From: Norana najaformis
Lineage: Eukaryota > Annelida > Clitellata > Crassiclitellata > Hormogastridae
Reading direction: 5' to 3'
Assembly (NCBI GenBank): GCA_964023275.1
Contig: OZ029928.1
Location: forward strand, 248,001-312,000
Length of the DNA: 64,000 nucleotides
Below, piece after piece: positions 22,401-33,400 of this stretch (positions are counted from its first letter, which is position 1; the number at the start of each line of letters is the position of its first letter). The notes beneath the pieces were generated by a model, which saw nothing but the letters and a program-made list of their open reading frames with translations, did no database searches and had not been told where the DNA came from. The position numbers were made by a program, and so were the translations under genes.

Positions 22401-23736
22401 TTTTGTTAAAACAGTGGCTTGTGCACTTCTTAGTTCTCGATTAGATTATGCGAATGTGGTGTTTTTACATGACATAAAATATTCTGATCAAGAAAAGCCT
22501 CAAAGGATTCTAAACCCACTCTCTAGGGTTGTTACTTGTTCTTCCTCATCATATGTATCCGATCGCCTTCGTGAATTTCACTGGCGTCCTGTTGCATGGC
22601 GTATTAAGTTCAAGATTGCATGCTTCACCCTTAAAACCCAGAATACCAGCCTTCCATCATATCTTTATATATTGTTAATTTCATTTGCCCTCATGTGTAG
22701 CAACGTTCTTCTGATATTGGTTCTTCGTTATCAAATACATTAATCTCCTTCGTAAGGTTCCCTGACTTGATGTTGAATGTCGCGTTAAGTTCAGGATTGC
22801 ACATCTTATCTATATAGCCAAAATACCAGCCTTCCATGATATCTTAGTATATTGCTAACATCATCTCGCTCAACTAGACTGTGGCGTTCTTCCGATACTG
22901 GTTTGTTGGAAGAACCTAGGTTGAGGACAATTGTGGGATCATGAGCTCTCAGCCGATGTCTTCCTCGCATTTGGAATCGTCTACCACAGAAGACCCGATT
23001 TCCCAGCTCACAATCGTCACTTAAATTACTTGACAGACTTTACTTGCAAGACTCCATCTTGGTCGTTATTGAACGTTTGTACACACCTTGGAATCAGATT
23101 TAATGTCTATGCGTGCGTAATAGTGCTTCAGATCAGTAAAGAAATAAATGCTGATGCATTAGGCTTATTATGGGTGTAAGTGGCTCATAGCAAATGCATT
23201 GCTGTTTTAAAAGTCATACCTAGAGTCTTTCTGCAGTAGACCATTTGGTCTTCGTATTTATACGCTGTCGTCCATATCCAGAAAGCGTCTTTTCGGATTC
23301 CAGGAACAAGTTTGTGCGGAGGAGTTGTATGTTTCAAAGTCTCAAAAGCCGGAGGCCAATCCGAGTCGTCGAAGCCAGTCGACTGCCAATCAGTAAAGTT
23401 TCTGTTCGTACATTTCCATGAGGAGTTTGTTAAAATGTAACCATCGTCCGTCGAAGCCAGAATACCACCAATTGCCCCCTTGTCCATTCCTTCAATGCCA
23501 ATTACTGTTGCATTACAAGGCAGCTCGACTGTATCTGCGCGCTCCCAGTGATACACATTTGTTAGATTGGTCATCTCGACTCCATCAATGTACAAGCGCA
23601 TATTATTATCTACTGTTGTCGTCAGATTCCGCGGCTTACAGCCTGTGACGTTGCCATCAACTGCATTATACAGAAAAAGGCAGGCAATTCCTACAAAACA
23701 AAAGATTGTTTTCCAAGTGAAACGCAGCACATTCAC
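19331..23736 (-). CDS. Gene B: jelly-roll / 3xEGF / TM receptor with ITAM-like tail
   Basis: Six exons (23736-23220, 22236-22102, 21692-21558, 20707-20573, 20128-19997, 19497-19331) join with GT/AG signals, every junction in phase 1, giving 407 codons with the stop. Order: hydrophobic leader (about residues 10-24); a galactose-binding-like jelly-roll (about 30-172); three Ca-binding-type EGF domains (173-307); Ser/Thr-rich juxtamembrane; TM helix (about 317-341) followed by basic QSRNK; tail (352-406) with Y361 (YQND, a YxN Grb2-type motif), Y384 (YEKL) and Y400 (YEQI). The two YxxL/I motifs are 12 residues apart with acidic residues before each, matching the outer limit of ITAM spacing. Predicted type I surface receptor; ligand unknown. 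No ATG opens the first exon in frame (it is preceded by TAA), so the true start is unresolved. Introns hold LINE insertions. Confidence 0.8.
19997..20128 (-). CDS. Gene B exon 5: transmembrane helix
   Basis: 132 bp, phase 1-1, acceptor CTTGTAG, donor AAAG/GTAATC. Short STGNDSTT stalk, then a 25-residue hydrophobic run (LIILGVFFGVSVLVNTVLVS and onward) and QSRNKTIKDK as a stop-transfer signal. Confidence 0.85.
20573..20707 (-). CDS. Gene B exon 4: EGF domain 3
   Basis: 135 bp, phase 1-1, acceptor TTTAG, donor GAAG/GTCATT. DIDECLLGPPENQCNAC, then GSYECHCYQGF. One extra cysteine (CNAC) compared with the first two domains. Confidence 0.85.
20985..21302 (+). mobile_element. 5'-truncated LINE insertion with 16-bp target duplication
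   Basis: AAACGTTGTTAGTTTA occurs at 20969-20984 and again at 21303-21318, bracketing 318 bp. The insert encodes a LINE C-terminus (RRYGHVMRREEENCIKR, then GRRSRGRQKQRWGDMIQQDL) and ends in (GAA)n at 21283-21302, like the 5266-5288 tail of the larger LINE. It sits in the gene B intron between EGF 2 and EGF 3. A clear retrotransposition event. Confidence 0.9.
21558..21692 (-). CDS. Gene B exon 3: EGF domain 2
   Basis: 135 bp, phase 1-1, acceptor TTGAAG, donor GAAG/GTTAGT. DVDECAFGDPINKC, then GSYNCSCHQGY; six cysteines. Confidence 0.85.
22102..22236 (-). CDS. Gene B exon 2: EGF domain 1
   Basis: 135 bp, phase 1-1, acceptor TTGTAG, donor GAAG/GTCAGT. DTNEC opening, six cysteines, GSYNCSC. The D-x-N-E-C start is the calcium-binding EGF signature. 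Confidence 0.85.
22290..22960 (+). mobile_element. L2-like LINE fragments in gene B intron 1
   Basis: VQGSVLGSLLFSIFI near 22310-22350 (the VPQGSVLGP motif), then CALLSSRLDYANVVF, LREFHWRPVAWRIKFKIACF and LPSYLYILL, the standard region after the L2/CR1 reverse transcriptase. The LREFHWRPV-type block repeats in decayed form at about 22760-22860. Parts of the core, including YADD, are deleted. Confidence 0.65.
23220..23736 (-). CDS. Gene B exon 1: leader and jelly-roll domain
   Basis: Leader TWKTIFCFVGIACLFLYNAV, then NNMRLYIDGVEMTNL, IGGILASTDDGYILTNSSWK, STGFDDSDWPPAFE and FWIWTTAYKYEDQMVYCRK. The GG-x-x-A-S-T-D-D, SSWKC, W-x-FDDS-x-W and WIW-x-VYCRK landmarks are those of galactose-binding-like jelly-roll modules common in marine invertebrates. 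Donor CTAG/GTATGA. The frame opens GTG AAT GTG right after TAA; an upstream exon, a lost ATG or a non-ATG start are all possible. Confidence 0.75.
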
Positions 23737-24170
23737 TTATCCTTATACCGCTCTCTTATTGCAAATTTACATGAAATCTATGTCGGGGTTCACAGAACCA
23801 AACTAACAAGAAACAAAAATGCTTTATTGAAGACTGTGGCGAAAGAAAGATTGTCAAAAAGATTAAAAAATTTCTTGGACTGAAAATTAACTAGTGAAAA
23901 TCCACCACTGGAGATTCCAAACTTTCTGGAATGATATCAGACAATGAACGACACCAAAAATGCGTTTTCGCCCCTAAAATGGTCGCTTTCGACGAAAATC
24001 TTACAACTAGTGCATTCTTTTCTCTGTGCTTTAATACTAAATAGCAATTTGTGTATTTTACGCGACTCACTAAGATTTGAAACCTATGAATGTTTTTGGA
24101 ACGACAAGGCTGAAACAATCCGCGCACCTGTAGAGTATACTGATAGCGTGTTCTGAACGCTCTGCTCAAA
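23737..24170 (-). promoter_or_regulatory. Presumed 5' region of gene B, shared with exon A
   Basis: Conserved against 9616-10070 although the coding part of A is broken. It probably contains the promoter, 5' UTR or an upstream leader exon of gene B. No TATA box could be fixed. Confidence 0.35.
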
Positions 24171-25530
24171 TATGTAAGCCAAATTCTAATAGCTTAAACG
24201 AATTTTAGTTTTAAATTTTAAGGTGCAGAAAAAGTCAACCATAGTTAAAAAACAGTATCGCGACTCTAAGTGAATGCGGATCATTTTGTGCAACAAGACT
24301 TCATGGCCATTTCGTTCGCCGTTGCATACAATCGTTCGTCACTTATTCATGTGATAAATGGCATACTAATATCTATACTTTATACACCGCAATTGATTTA
24401 GCTGTCATAAAGTGGACGGTCACATTGGAAGTTTCTCTGATTATTTCTCTTTACATGTTATGCTGAGCTGTTATATTCTGAAATACTCCGCTGCTTTTCA
24501 TTTGTGCATTTTGCAAATTACAGAGTTTGTAATACGACGTAATCTTTTGTAATGAAATGTTATGTATTGTAATATAAAGCAGTACGTCATCAGCCGCCTT
24601 AAGTAGAACTCTTGGGTGAACAGCCGGATGTTAATTGCAGAAATAGTCGCTTATTTTCATTAACAACATGATGAAACTATGAATATATCACCTGGATACA
24701 TGCCAGTTCAAAAACATGACGGCGGTTATGCTCTCTCTTAATTATGTTCTCCGAACGTCCGTGAAATTGCTTGTATTTTTATATATCATGTTAGAGGCTA
24801 ACGTCTAAAAATGTTTGTGTTCAATAGTTAGCGAAATTGACTTTTTCAACCCGCATTAAAAGTAAGGAGTTCTTAAGTAGCCTAACACTTGCCAAGTTTT
24901 TATTATCATGAGTGTTTGCACGTTAAAGCGACGCAACGCTTGTGTGGCAGAACCCAAAGAAATACATAATATCATTACGAAAGTTGCTTCTGCTGCGCGA
25001 ATATTCAATTTTGGGCTGGTAGTATGAATAGTAAAAGTTGTATACTAAGATTCATTAGTTTTCTTTTCTAAAATCAGCCAGCGTTGATCTTTTTTATGAT
25101 ATCTGGTAAATACAAGACGACGTAACAAGGGTTTTTCAGTGTGTTCAGAAGACATGTAGTCTGTGTTTTAGTCATTGAAAATTAACCAGGAATGTTTATT
25201 AGCAAATCGTTTCCAGCTTCTTAAAGGCTGCAATAGTGTCCAATGTTACAGTATCATCATCCAAACTATTCAACAAGTCTGCAACACTAACACAAAAGAA
25301 TTTCTGCTCTTAATTTTCCGCTTAGTTTCATGTATAATTATTTCTGTGTCCTGCGTCAATCACGAACAGGAAACAAATCGTCACAAAACTGACAATCCAC
25401 AACAACATCATATAAATAACAGCAGAACGCCAAGTCAGTTACAGCAGCAGTCCGAACACGAGAGAATTATTGAACAGATGTGCACTTCTGAACTTTATAA
25501 AGAGGCCATTGTTAATTACACTTGTAAACA
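24171..25530. other. Intergenic, nothing recognised
   Basis: AT-rich; an open frame at 25175-25675 has no domain signal and runs into a microsatellite. Confidence 0.35.
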
Positions 25531-25534
25531 TGCA

Positions 25535-25665
25535 TACAATTGCATACATACACACATACGTACGTACATAGGTGCATACATTCATATATTCATACACATA
25601 TATGCATACTTACATACGTACGTACATACGTTCTTACATACGCATACTCACATACATACAAACGG
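25535..25665 (+). repeat. CATA/TACA microsatellite
   Basis: Imperfect CATACATACACACATACGTA-type array, about 130 bp. Confidence 0.8.
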
Positions 25666-27010
25666 CGAGCTATAGAACTCTTGGAGACAGACATCAGACA
25701 ACGAAGAAGATCGGCATGCCAGGTTGTACTAATTACAGCCTAAATCTGATTCATCATCTACAAGCGCTAAAGAAGAGACATATAAGGAAAACTCGGATGA
25801 AGCCATTTCATCAAAAACAAATTTGGGCCTGAATTAATATAATGTCTCCTGTACTTGCTTCAGCTTTGGGTAGAAGAAAAAATTGTCCGGGATGCCACTT
25901 TTATTCTTATCGGGATGCCATCTAGATTTTGCTTGATGTCAATCGAACATCAGCAAGATATCGAATCATCAAATGAGGTCACAAACTCGAGCAGCCATGT
26001 CTCATAAGCTGAGGTCAGTGTCGTCTGCTTCATTCGCACTGATTCTTTGGCATGGCAAACTCAATAAGGAACTGACTTCCCTGGAACGTGCTGATCAGCT
26101 CCCAGTCCTCTACTCGATAGTCCTCAGCCCGATGCTTAAGAATCCAATTTAATTAATTTCACTTCTGCTTATTTGATGGAATGCCATTATTTTATGATCT
26201 GACTTGATCATACTTAATTTAATAGAAACGAACATGGCCCTAATCGACTTCAGTCCGAAGATTAATATTACGAAGTTTAAAAAATTCGTAATGAAACCTT
26301 TGCAGAGTGAGTGATGAAACTACTAACAATTCATGTTCTAATAACTCTTCACTGGTTTGAAAGACCCGAACGAATAGAATCTAATAGCCATTCAATTACT
26401 TACAATTTAAAATTCTTTTACCCATCGTGTCTTCGTCATTTATTACAATTCAAACACTCCCTCAACCCGCGCCTCATTGGTCCTGAAACTTCTCCGCCCT
26501 CCTGTCACCTCATCTTCGAAATTCGGTAATAACTTGCTAGCTGCAGCTGCTGCACCTCTGGAATAAACAAAATATTTGACGTGACCGATGCTGCCAGCTC
26601 ACCATATTTGCTCCTTTTTATCTTTAATTCTAAATGAAAACAGTACGCTAAAAAATCCAGCCACGAATCCTCTTCTTCGCCGCTCCTATTCCAAATAGCC
26701 TTCGTCTGTCTATTTTTCTGCCTGACATTTGAATTTGGACTTGGAATTCAACCTGCCCTTACCTGCCTCATTGATTTTGCTTTTAACTTTTGCTTTTAAG
26801 CGTCGTGAATAAAACGGGTCCCTCAACTAAGCTTTTAAGACGCTAAAATAGACAAAGTTAACGATAGCGTTTACGATCAATGTGGTTCTCGTGCATTCAA
26901 CCGTCCTCCAGAAATAGCCTTCCATTGAAAATCCAAATTATTTTGTATGAAACTGCCAAAGAAGTAGGCCTATTCTCGTCTTATCTGAAGTCGCGCTTTT
27001 TCTTACACCG

Positions 27011-27310
27011 ACTGCCTCAGTGGCACGCCGTAGTCTAATCCGTCAGTTAGTGGACCTGTAATTCATCAATGCGGGTTTGAGCCTTCTTTGTCCCGACCCG
27101 GTGCAAGTTGCCTGAGCACACGTGCCTCTGTCACCAGGCAGTAGAATTTTTATCTGTGCTAGCACAGTAGTAAACAGGAAGTCCAGCGATGTGCTGGCTC
27201 TCCGTCGAGGACGTTATGATTGTTGACTTAAGAGTTTAAGAAAAAGTAAATGAACGCCTCCCGTAAGTCCTACAATGGGGACGGGACCTTTAATTACTTA
27301 CTTCTTTGGC
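27011..27310 (+). repeat. SINE-like repeat, copy 2
   Basis: Starts near AGTGGCACGCCGTAG; GGGTTTGAGCC at about 27073 resembles a tRNA-type B box. The body shares blocks with 1770-2000. It interrupts the X' segment. tRNA derivation is inferred. Confidence 0.45.
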
Positions 27311-27451
27311 GTCTCTATGAGGATCTTTGAAAGCGCTTCACAAACCTCCAGAAAAGACGAGGTATGTAATGGTTCTGGGCATGGCGATTGGTTGACCCTA
27401 AAGCTCGGATTATAAACCGGAGAGTAAGGGTTTGAGCAGTAACTGTGTAGG

Positions 27452-27502
27452 AACAGTGAGCAAGCCCTTTATGCACAACTGCTGAGCGCAATCGATGAAC
27501 TG
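27452..27502 (+). repeat. L2/MIR-tail-like repeat core, copy 3
   Basis: GTGAGCAAGCCCTTTATGCA and a following CGCAATCGATGA block. Confidence 0.45.
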
Positions 27503-27779
27503 TCATATATGGCCGTGCATACTTTCTTGAGCGTTGGAAAGATGGCAATATCGAATACAATTGTACATGTATTTATGTTTGAATTTACAAGATTCGGTAA
27601 GACGTAGTTTTAAGTGAATTGAAGAAATTTCTCGCTGTTTAACCCTGTCACTGTAATCGCAGCTGAATGCTTAGTAAAAAATCTGAATCTGAATATTTAA
27701 CTAATTTAATTGCTGAAAGTTCTGTATCACAAGGACCTTGTATTTGGCCCTAAATAGGTTATTGCATCAGAAGAAGTAA

Positions 27780-29510
27780 ATGTGTTTCACGCTGTTTGCC
27801 TGACTATCCAGGAGCTTGCCAGTAAATTCTTGACCTTTTCTAAAGACAGAATACCTCGTAAAAGGCTGAAATTTGTATGCTTAGCTGCATTAGACAAATT
27901 TCTTCATTCTATTTTCTCACCTCGTGTCTTAGATTCCTTTCAGGTTACAACTTTTGCAGATGTTCGCACACTGAACAAAAGTTGTCTCCTTGATTCCATT
28001 CCTGTATCTCTGTTAAAGGAATGCTCCGATGTTCTTGGTCCAACCATTGCACCAATTATGAATTTCTCATTACATGAAAGTTCTTTCTCATCTGTTTTTG
28101 CTGATGTCATGGTTCATCCTTTGTTAAAGAAACCTTCACTTTACACTATTGAGCCGGCCAAGAACAGACCCAACACAGCTTTGAATTTGGTATTTAAAAT
28201 TTTAAAACGAATTGTTATAAATCGTATGCAAACTCATCTATCTATCAACTCACTCTGCATACCGTAACTTTCATTCAACAGAATCCGCATTCTTGCAGTT
28301 CATAAGGACATCATGTGCTCTATCAATAAGGGTAGGTGGAAAGCACTTATTACTCTTTACTTGTCTGCTGCTTTTGATATGGTGGATCATTCTCTCTTGT
28401 TGTATCATCGTCTCCAGCATTGGTTTGGGTTTCTGGTCCTGCCCTGAACTGGTTTGCGACTTATCTTAGTCCACGCGCTCAAGCTGTAGCCTATATATAA
28501 ATGGTAATTATTCGTCTAGTTGACATGTGGTGTTCCACAGGGTTCTGTGCTTGGTCCTGTTTTTCTACTATACAGTACACTATACCATTAGGTACTACAA
28601 GACAATCATTCACTAGGATGTCACTTCTATCCTGATGATACCCAAATGTACATTTCTTTTGACAGTTTATCTTGTCATTCATCTGTGCAGCTGTTATCCA
28701 CGTCCTTTAAGAAGGTGCAGGCTTGGGTGGCGGTAAAAACTCCTTAACACATCGAAAACTGAATTTCTGCAACTGGGCATTCCACAGCAACTGAAGAAGT
28801 TCGAATGGCTTAACTCTTTAAAGCTAGATGACTAACTTGTTGAGTTTGTTGATGCTGCTTGTATATTGGGTGTTAATTTTGTTTCAACTATACCTTTCAC
28901 CAGCTATGTAACTGGCTGTTGTAAGTCATCGAACATGCATATTCATGACATAAGCAGAATTCGGCGTTATGTCCCTATTTCCAAGGATACCTTTAGCAAA
29001 CGCATTCGTTCCCAGTCGCCTTGATTACTGTAACTCGCTTCTTACCAGTATCACAAAGTCACACATACAAAAACTTCATAGTTCAGAACTCTTTGGCTAG
29101 AGCCAAAACTGTTACATCATAATAAGAGCATAAAACCTCAATACTTAAATGTTTGCATTCGCTTCCTGTTCAGTAAAGAATTTCTTTTAAATTGGGGCTT
29201 ATATTTTACAAAACATTCAACTCTGACAACTACGATACGATACTTGTAATCGGTTCTCATTTTTCAAACTCATCATTATGCAGGCAGGTCCTCTGAATGT
29301 TTTTTTCTTCCTGTGCCTGAAACTAGAAGTGGTTTTTGGTAAGCGAGCTTTTCAGTCGCTAGATCAAAGTTCGTGAATTCTTTTCCTGCATCTGTGCGTT
29401 ATGTCCAGTCTCTTGTCTTATTTCGTTGTCGGCCTAAGACTTACCTTTCACAGTTGGCTTATCCGCCGTAGGCTGCCTCTCTATCTTAGTGGACTAGTTT
29501 AACAATTAAA
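27780..29510 (+). mobile_element. L2/CR1-like LINE, large decayed fragment
   Basis: Reads in LINE order: KSCLLDSIPVSLLKECSDVL, VMVHPLLKKPSL, LNLVFKILKRIVINRMQTHL, then out of frame LSAAFDMVDHSLLLYHRLQH, CGVPQGSVLGPV (about 28527) and HFYPDDTQMYISF (about 28625, equivalent to the FADDT box), with C-terminal remnants to about 29490. This is the longest stretch of this family in the window. Multiple frameshifts and stops. Transposon copy 2 lies immediately beyond it. Confidence 0.75.
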
Positions 29511-29890
29511 ATACTATTCGCACTAATGGTTGACCACGGTAAAAAATGACAGACAGACGAAGAAATATAAGCATCCATTTTAAAAAACCTTTGATAACAC
29601 TGGTCAACATAGAAATCGTTACTGACTGGAAAAGGCCCTAATGTGTAGCATCTTGGTGTGCTGAACACGAATATAACCATAAAATTTTTTTATTGGCTCT
29701 CGTTTTGAAAATATTTCATATAGTTCATTTTTTATGTTTCACCATGTAAATTTATGCAGTAGGACTGCGACAATATCCTAAATAAGTCTAGAATGATGTA
29801 ATATTCCACCTCATTGCATAATCCCATCATGGACACATCATGCACAGTTGATTACGTCATTTTCTGATGCAATGTAAGACTACAGCCAGT

Positions 29891-29932
29891 CGGCTGCTGA
29901 CGTAAGATGACGTCAGCAGTGTGCTATATAAA
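29891..29932 (+). promoter_or_regulatory. Copy 2 promoter: CRE and TATA
   Basis: TGACGTCA at 29908-29915 and TATATAAA at 29925-29932, unchanged from copy 1 although the ORF behind it is broken. Confidence 0.6.
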
Positions 29933-30047
29933 GCGAGTCGGAACGGTTGAGCATTTACAATATTACAGACTTTGTGCGAGACAGTTTAAGTTACTGTTTT
30001 ATAAAACTATTATTACTTTATCCATTTAGATACAATACAGAGCAGTA

Positions 30048-31737
30048 ATGCCTCGGAAGTGCGTAAATACTGTGGACAACTTTTGTTACATTTGTGGGGA
30101 AGTGACATTTGCCAACCAGAAGAAAAGTATCACTTATCAAGTCAAGAAGGCATATCATGCTTACTTCGAATGCAAGGTTGGTGACCAAGACAAGCCATGG
30201 GCCCCGCATATATGCTGTGCTACATTTACAACACAGCTTTCACAGTGGTTGAATGGCAAAAGACCATCAATGCCGTTTGCAGTTCCCATGGTGTGGAGAG
30301 AGCAAAGCAACCACATAGATGACTGTTACTTCTGCTTGGTTCCTCCTCTTTCCGGTGGAATAACGAAGCAAAAGAAGTCGACAATAGTCTACCCAAACAT
30401 TCCGTCAGCATTGAGACCAGTTCCACATGGTGATGGACTTCCTATTCCAGAACCTCCAGCAGAATATATTTTCCTTGATTCATCTGATGAGGACAAGGGT
30501 TAGCCGACATATTCTTCTCCTGGTCCGTCAGCGTGCAGTGATCCCGATTTTCACTGTGGTGCATCATCAACCCCACACAGAATAACACAGGAAGAACTAA
30601 ATGACCTTGTTCGTGATTTGGACTTATCCAAAAACAAGGCAGAATTGCTAGGATCAAGACTCCAACAATGGAATCTTCTAGAAGAAGATGTCACAATTAC
30701 TTCATATAGAAAGCGCCATCAGCAGTTGGAACCTTTCTTTATGAAGGAAGGTAATCTGGTATTCTGTTCCAATATTGACGACCTCATGAATGCCTTACAG
30801 ATCATTCATGACCCACAAGAATGGAGACTCTTTGTAGACTCTTCAACACTGAGTCTTAAGGCTGTGCTTTTGCACAATGGAAACCGTCTTCCATCTATTC
30901 CATTAGCGCATGCTGTCCACATGAAAGAGACATACGATAACCTAAAACAGCTACTGCATTCCATTGACTATAACAGGTACAAATGGCACCTGTGTGGTGA
31001 TTTGAAGGTAGTTGCCATTTTAATGGGACTGCAGCAAGAATATACAAAATATATGTTTCTTGTGTGAGTGGGATAGCCGAGCAAGAGAGTTGCACTACGT
31101 GCGGAAGGAATGGACTCCCAGACAAAACATGGCAGTTGGACAGAAGAATATCCAGCACCCAGCTCTGGTCGAGGCTCACAAAATCCTACTACCACCCCTT
31201 CACATCAAACTAGGTTTGTTGAAGAACTTCGTGAAAGCCATGGACCGCACTTCGCCAGCTTTCCGATACCTGCATGAAAAATTCCCTCGACTCAGCCAAG
31301 CAAAGATTAAAGAGGGAGTTTTTGTGGGTCCTCAGATTAGAGAACTCTTCAAAGATGACCGCTTCAACAACTTGCTGGAGGGTGATGCGAAACAAGCATG
31401 GAATGCTTTTCGTCTAGTGTCTACAGACTTTCTGGGGAATGTTAGGGCAGAAAACTACAAGGAACTAGTAGAAGACATGCTCAAGCAGTACCAGAAATTT
31501 CGCTGCAATATGTCTCTGAAGATGCATTTCCTTCATTCCCATCTGGATTTCTTCCCTGACAACTGTGGTATGGTTAGTGACGAACATGGCGAACGTTTTC
31601 ATCAAGATATCGCAACAATGGAGTAAAGGTACCAGGGAAAATGGTCCACTACAATGTTGGCTGACTGCTGCTGGACACTCCGCAGAGATGCTCCCGAACA
31701 GCTGTACAAGAGACAGGCAAAAAAGTCTAAGAACTAG
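30048..31737 (+). pseudogene. Transposase pseudogene of copy 2
   Basis: Aligns with 6643-8334 of copy 1. Three lesions: TAG at 30501-30503 where copy 1 has GAG; a 2-base deletion near 31054-31056, just before the Cys-x2-Cys/WDSR motif; and TAA at 31624-31626 where copy 1 has CAA. The catalytic motifs are otherwise still readable in separate frames. It could only move if supplied in trans. Confidence 0.9.
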
Positions 31738-31951
31738 TCTATGACCTGGTTTTTACAAATATTAACTGTAAGTGTATCACTATTGGCATGCATTGTGCGA
31801 TATAAAATTACTTCATTTCAGATTACAAAAAAACTAGAGCCAATTCGGCATTTTCACTGTCATATTCGTGTTCAGCACATACAAATTGATAAGAACTGAC
31901 TAATTTCATTTCAGTAACATGACTTTTGTAAAAATTTGTTGTCCAGTGTGT

Positions 31952-31953
31952 TA

Positions 31954-32015
<62 letters not shown>
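31952..32015 (+). repeat. (ATT)n microsatellite
   Basis: Near-perfect ATT run of about 20 units starting four bases beyond the transposon end. Confidence 0.95.
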
Positions 32016-32019
<4 letters not shown>

Positions 32020-32020
<1 letters not shown>

Positions 32021-32560
32021 CTGCCCTACAGCTGTGTACAGCTATACAGCCATAAAGCTATACAGCTAAACAGCTGTATAGAGCTATACAACCAAACAGC
32101 TGAGCTCTGCTGCTATACAGCCGTACACAGCAATAAAGCTGTACAGCTATAGAGCTGTTTACAGCTATACACCGGCAGCACATCTATACAGCTGAATACA
32201 GCAATACTGCTAATGAGCTCTATGCAGCTATACAACTGTATGCAACAATACAGCTATGCAGCTAGCTATGCAGTTATACAGCTATACAGCTGTATACAGC
32301 CATACAGCTACACAGCTGAATATAGCTATACAGCAATACAGCCATACAGCTCTACCGCACTATACAACTCTACAGCTTTACAGCTATATGCAGTTATACA
32401 GCAATGCAGCTGTATACAGCCATAGGGCATTATATCTGCGTAGAGCTACACAGCTACACAAACATACAGTTGCATGCAGCGATACAGCTATAGTGCTGCA
32501 CACAGCTAGAGAGCTATCCAACTGTATACAGCTATGCAGTCATATACAGAAATCTTTAAA
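32020..32560 (+). repeat. CAGCTATA minisatellite
   Basis: About 540 bp of a degenerate 8-base unit (ACAGCTAT/ATACAGCT) with many CAGCTG and GTATACAGC variants. Apparent peptide frames rich in Tyr, Gln and Ser are products of the repeat. Confidence 0.85.
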
Positions 32561-33095
32561 CAAATGTCTGCCATAGCGGCTATTTCAACCTCTCGATTGA
32601 TTGCAAATAATTTGAAAACAGACAATTGTGGCCGATTTCCTCTGCGTGTCAGAGTGCATGCTTAGGCTAATTTTAATAGCATGTGGCCCTCGTTCGACGG
32701 CGAAGGTGTCAGTCTGTGGACTGTTGGTTATTGGGTTGTATTATATTCCTGGTCTTAAAAGCGAAATTTCTAAAGCGCGTTAACTGCGATGGGTTAAAAT
32801 ACTTTTAAAAGTATTTGAATTGTTGCAGCAGGATTATGGTCACTTCTTTATTTATGCAAGCGACGCGCTTCTAAGTACTGTCAGAGAGTTCCTTAGTGTG
32901 TGTGTCATTAGACTGAGAGGAACTTCTGTAGTTTTATTGTCTCTCTGGATATGCATGTCTTTACGATACGAGAGTCTTCTCAACGCGATTGTCCTCCAAA
33001 CGTTTTCTAGGTTGGTAGAGCTACATTACACAGAACGAGAATGTTCGCCTTGCCGGACTTTCAGCTCAGTCTATTCAATCGTAATATCGAGATTG
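32561..33095. other. Intergenic, nothing recognised
   Basis: Short unrelated frames only. Confidence 0.3.
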
Positions 33096-33400
33096 TCTAC
33101 AGCGCTCAACGAAAGCTAAGTCGCGGGAACCAGCTTATTCACAGGCGCTCAGGCAAAACAAAATCGATAGGCAAAAGTGTTCGGTTCCAGGTCAAGATCC
33201 AGGAGTCAGGCACTCAGACAGTTGGACGGCTACGGTGGATGATGTTTGAAATTGAAGCGAGAAGAGAGATAAGGGGAAGAGGAAGAATCAGGATTAGATT
33301 TCTGGAAAAGTCTTTTCAGTCTTGAGTGAAAGACCTGCGCAGAAACTGAAAGAGGTGAAGTGTTGGTGAGTTCGTATGATTGACCAGACAACTGTCGCAA
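33096..33400 (+). repeat. Dispersed repeat Y, copy 1
   Basis: Shares AAGTCGCGGGAAC-AGCTTAT, a TCAAGATCCA block, an AGGAAGAATCAGGATTAG-type block and TTGAGTGAAAGACCTG with copies at 36880-37040 and 39605-39870. Class unknown; coding is not evident. Confidence 0.5.

Larger units (their letters stand above)
25680..27700. repeat. Segmental duplication unit X'
   Basis: Ordered homologue of 14300-15790. It is longer because of an insertion at about 26890-27410 that includes a SINE-like repeat. Its position upstream of gene B mirrors the position of X upstream of exon A. Confidence 0.55.
29598..31948 (+). mobile_element. CACTGG-type TIR DNA transposon, copy 2 (inactive)
   Basis: Begins CACTGGTCAACATAG and ends TTTGTTGTCCAGTG; the inverted ends match at 11 of 12 positions. 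It is nearly identical to copy 1 along its length, so the two diverged recently. Flanks TGATAA and TGTTAA match at 5 of 6 bases, but no exact target duplication is present. The right edge abuts an ATT array. Confidence 0.85.

Noticed and set aside
25175..25675. 166-codon frame
   Set aside because: Ends in the CATA microsatellite, with no domain or splice support.
32213..32576. Tyr/Gln/Ser-rich frames
   Set aside because: Product of the CAGCTATA minisatellite.
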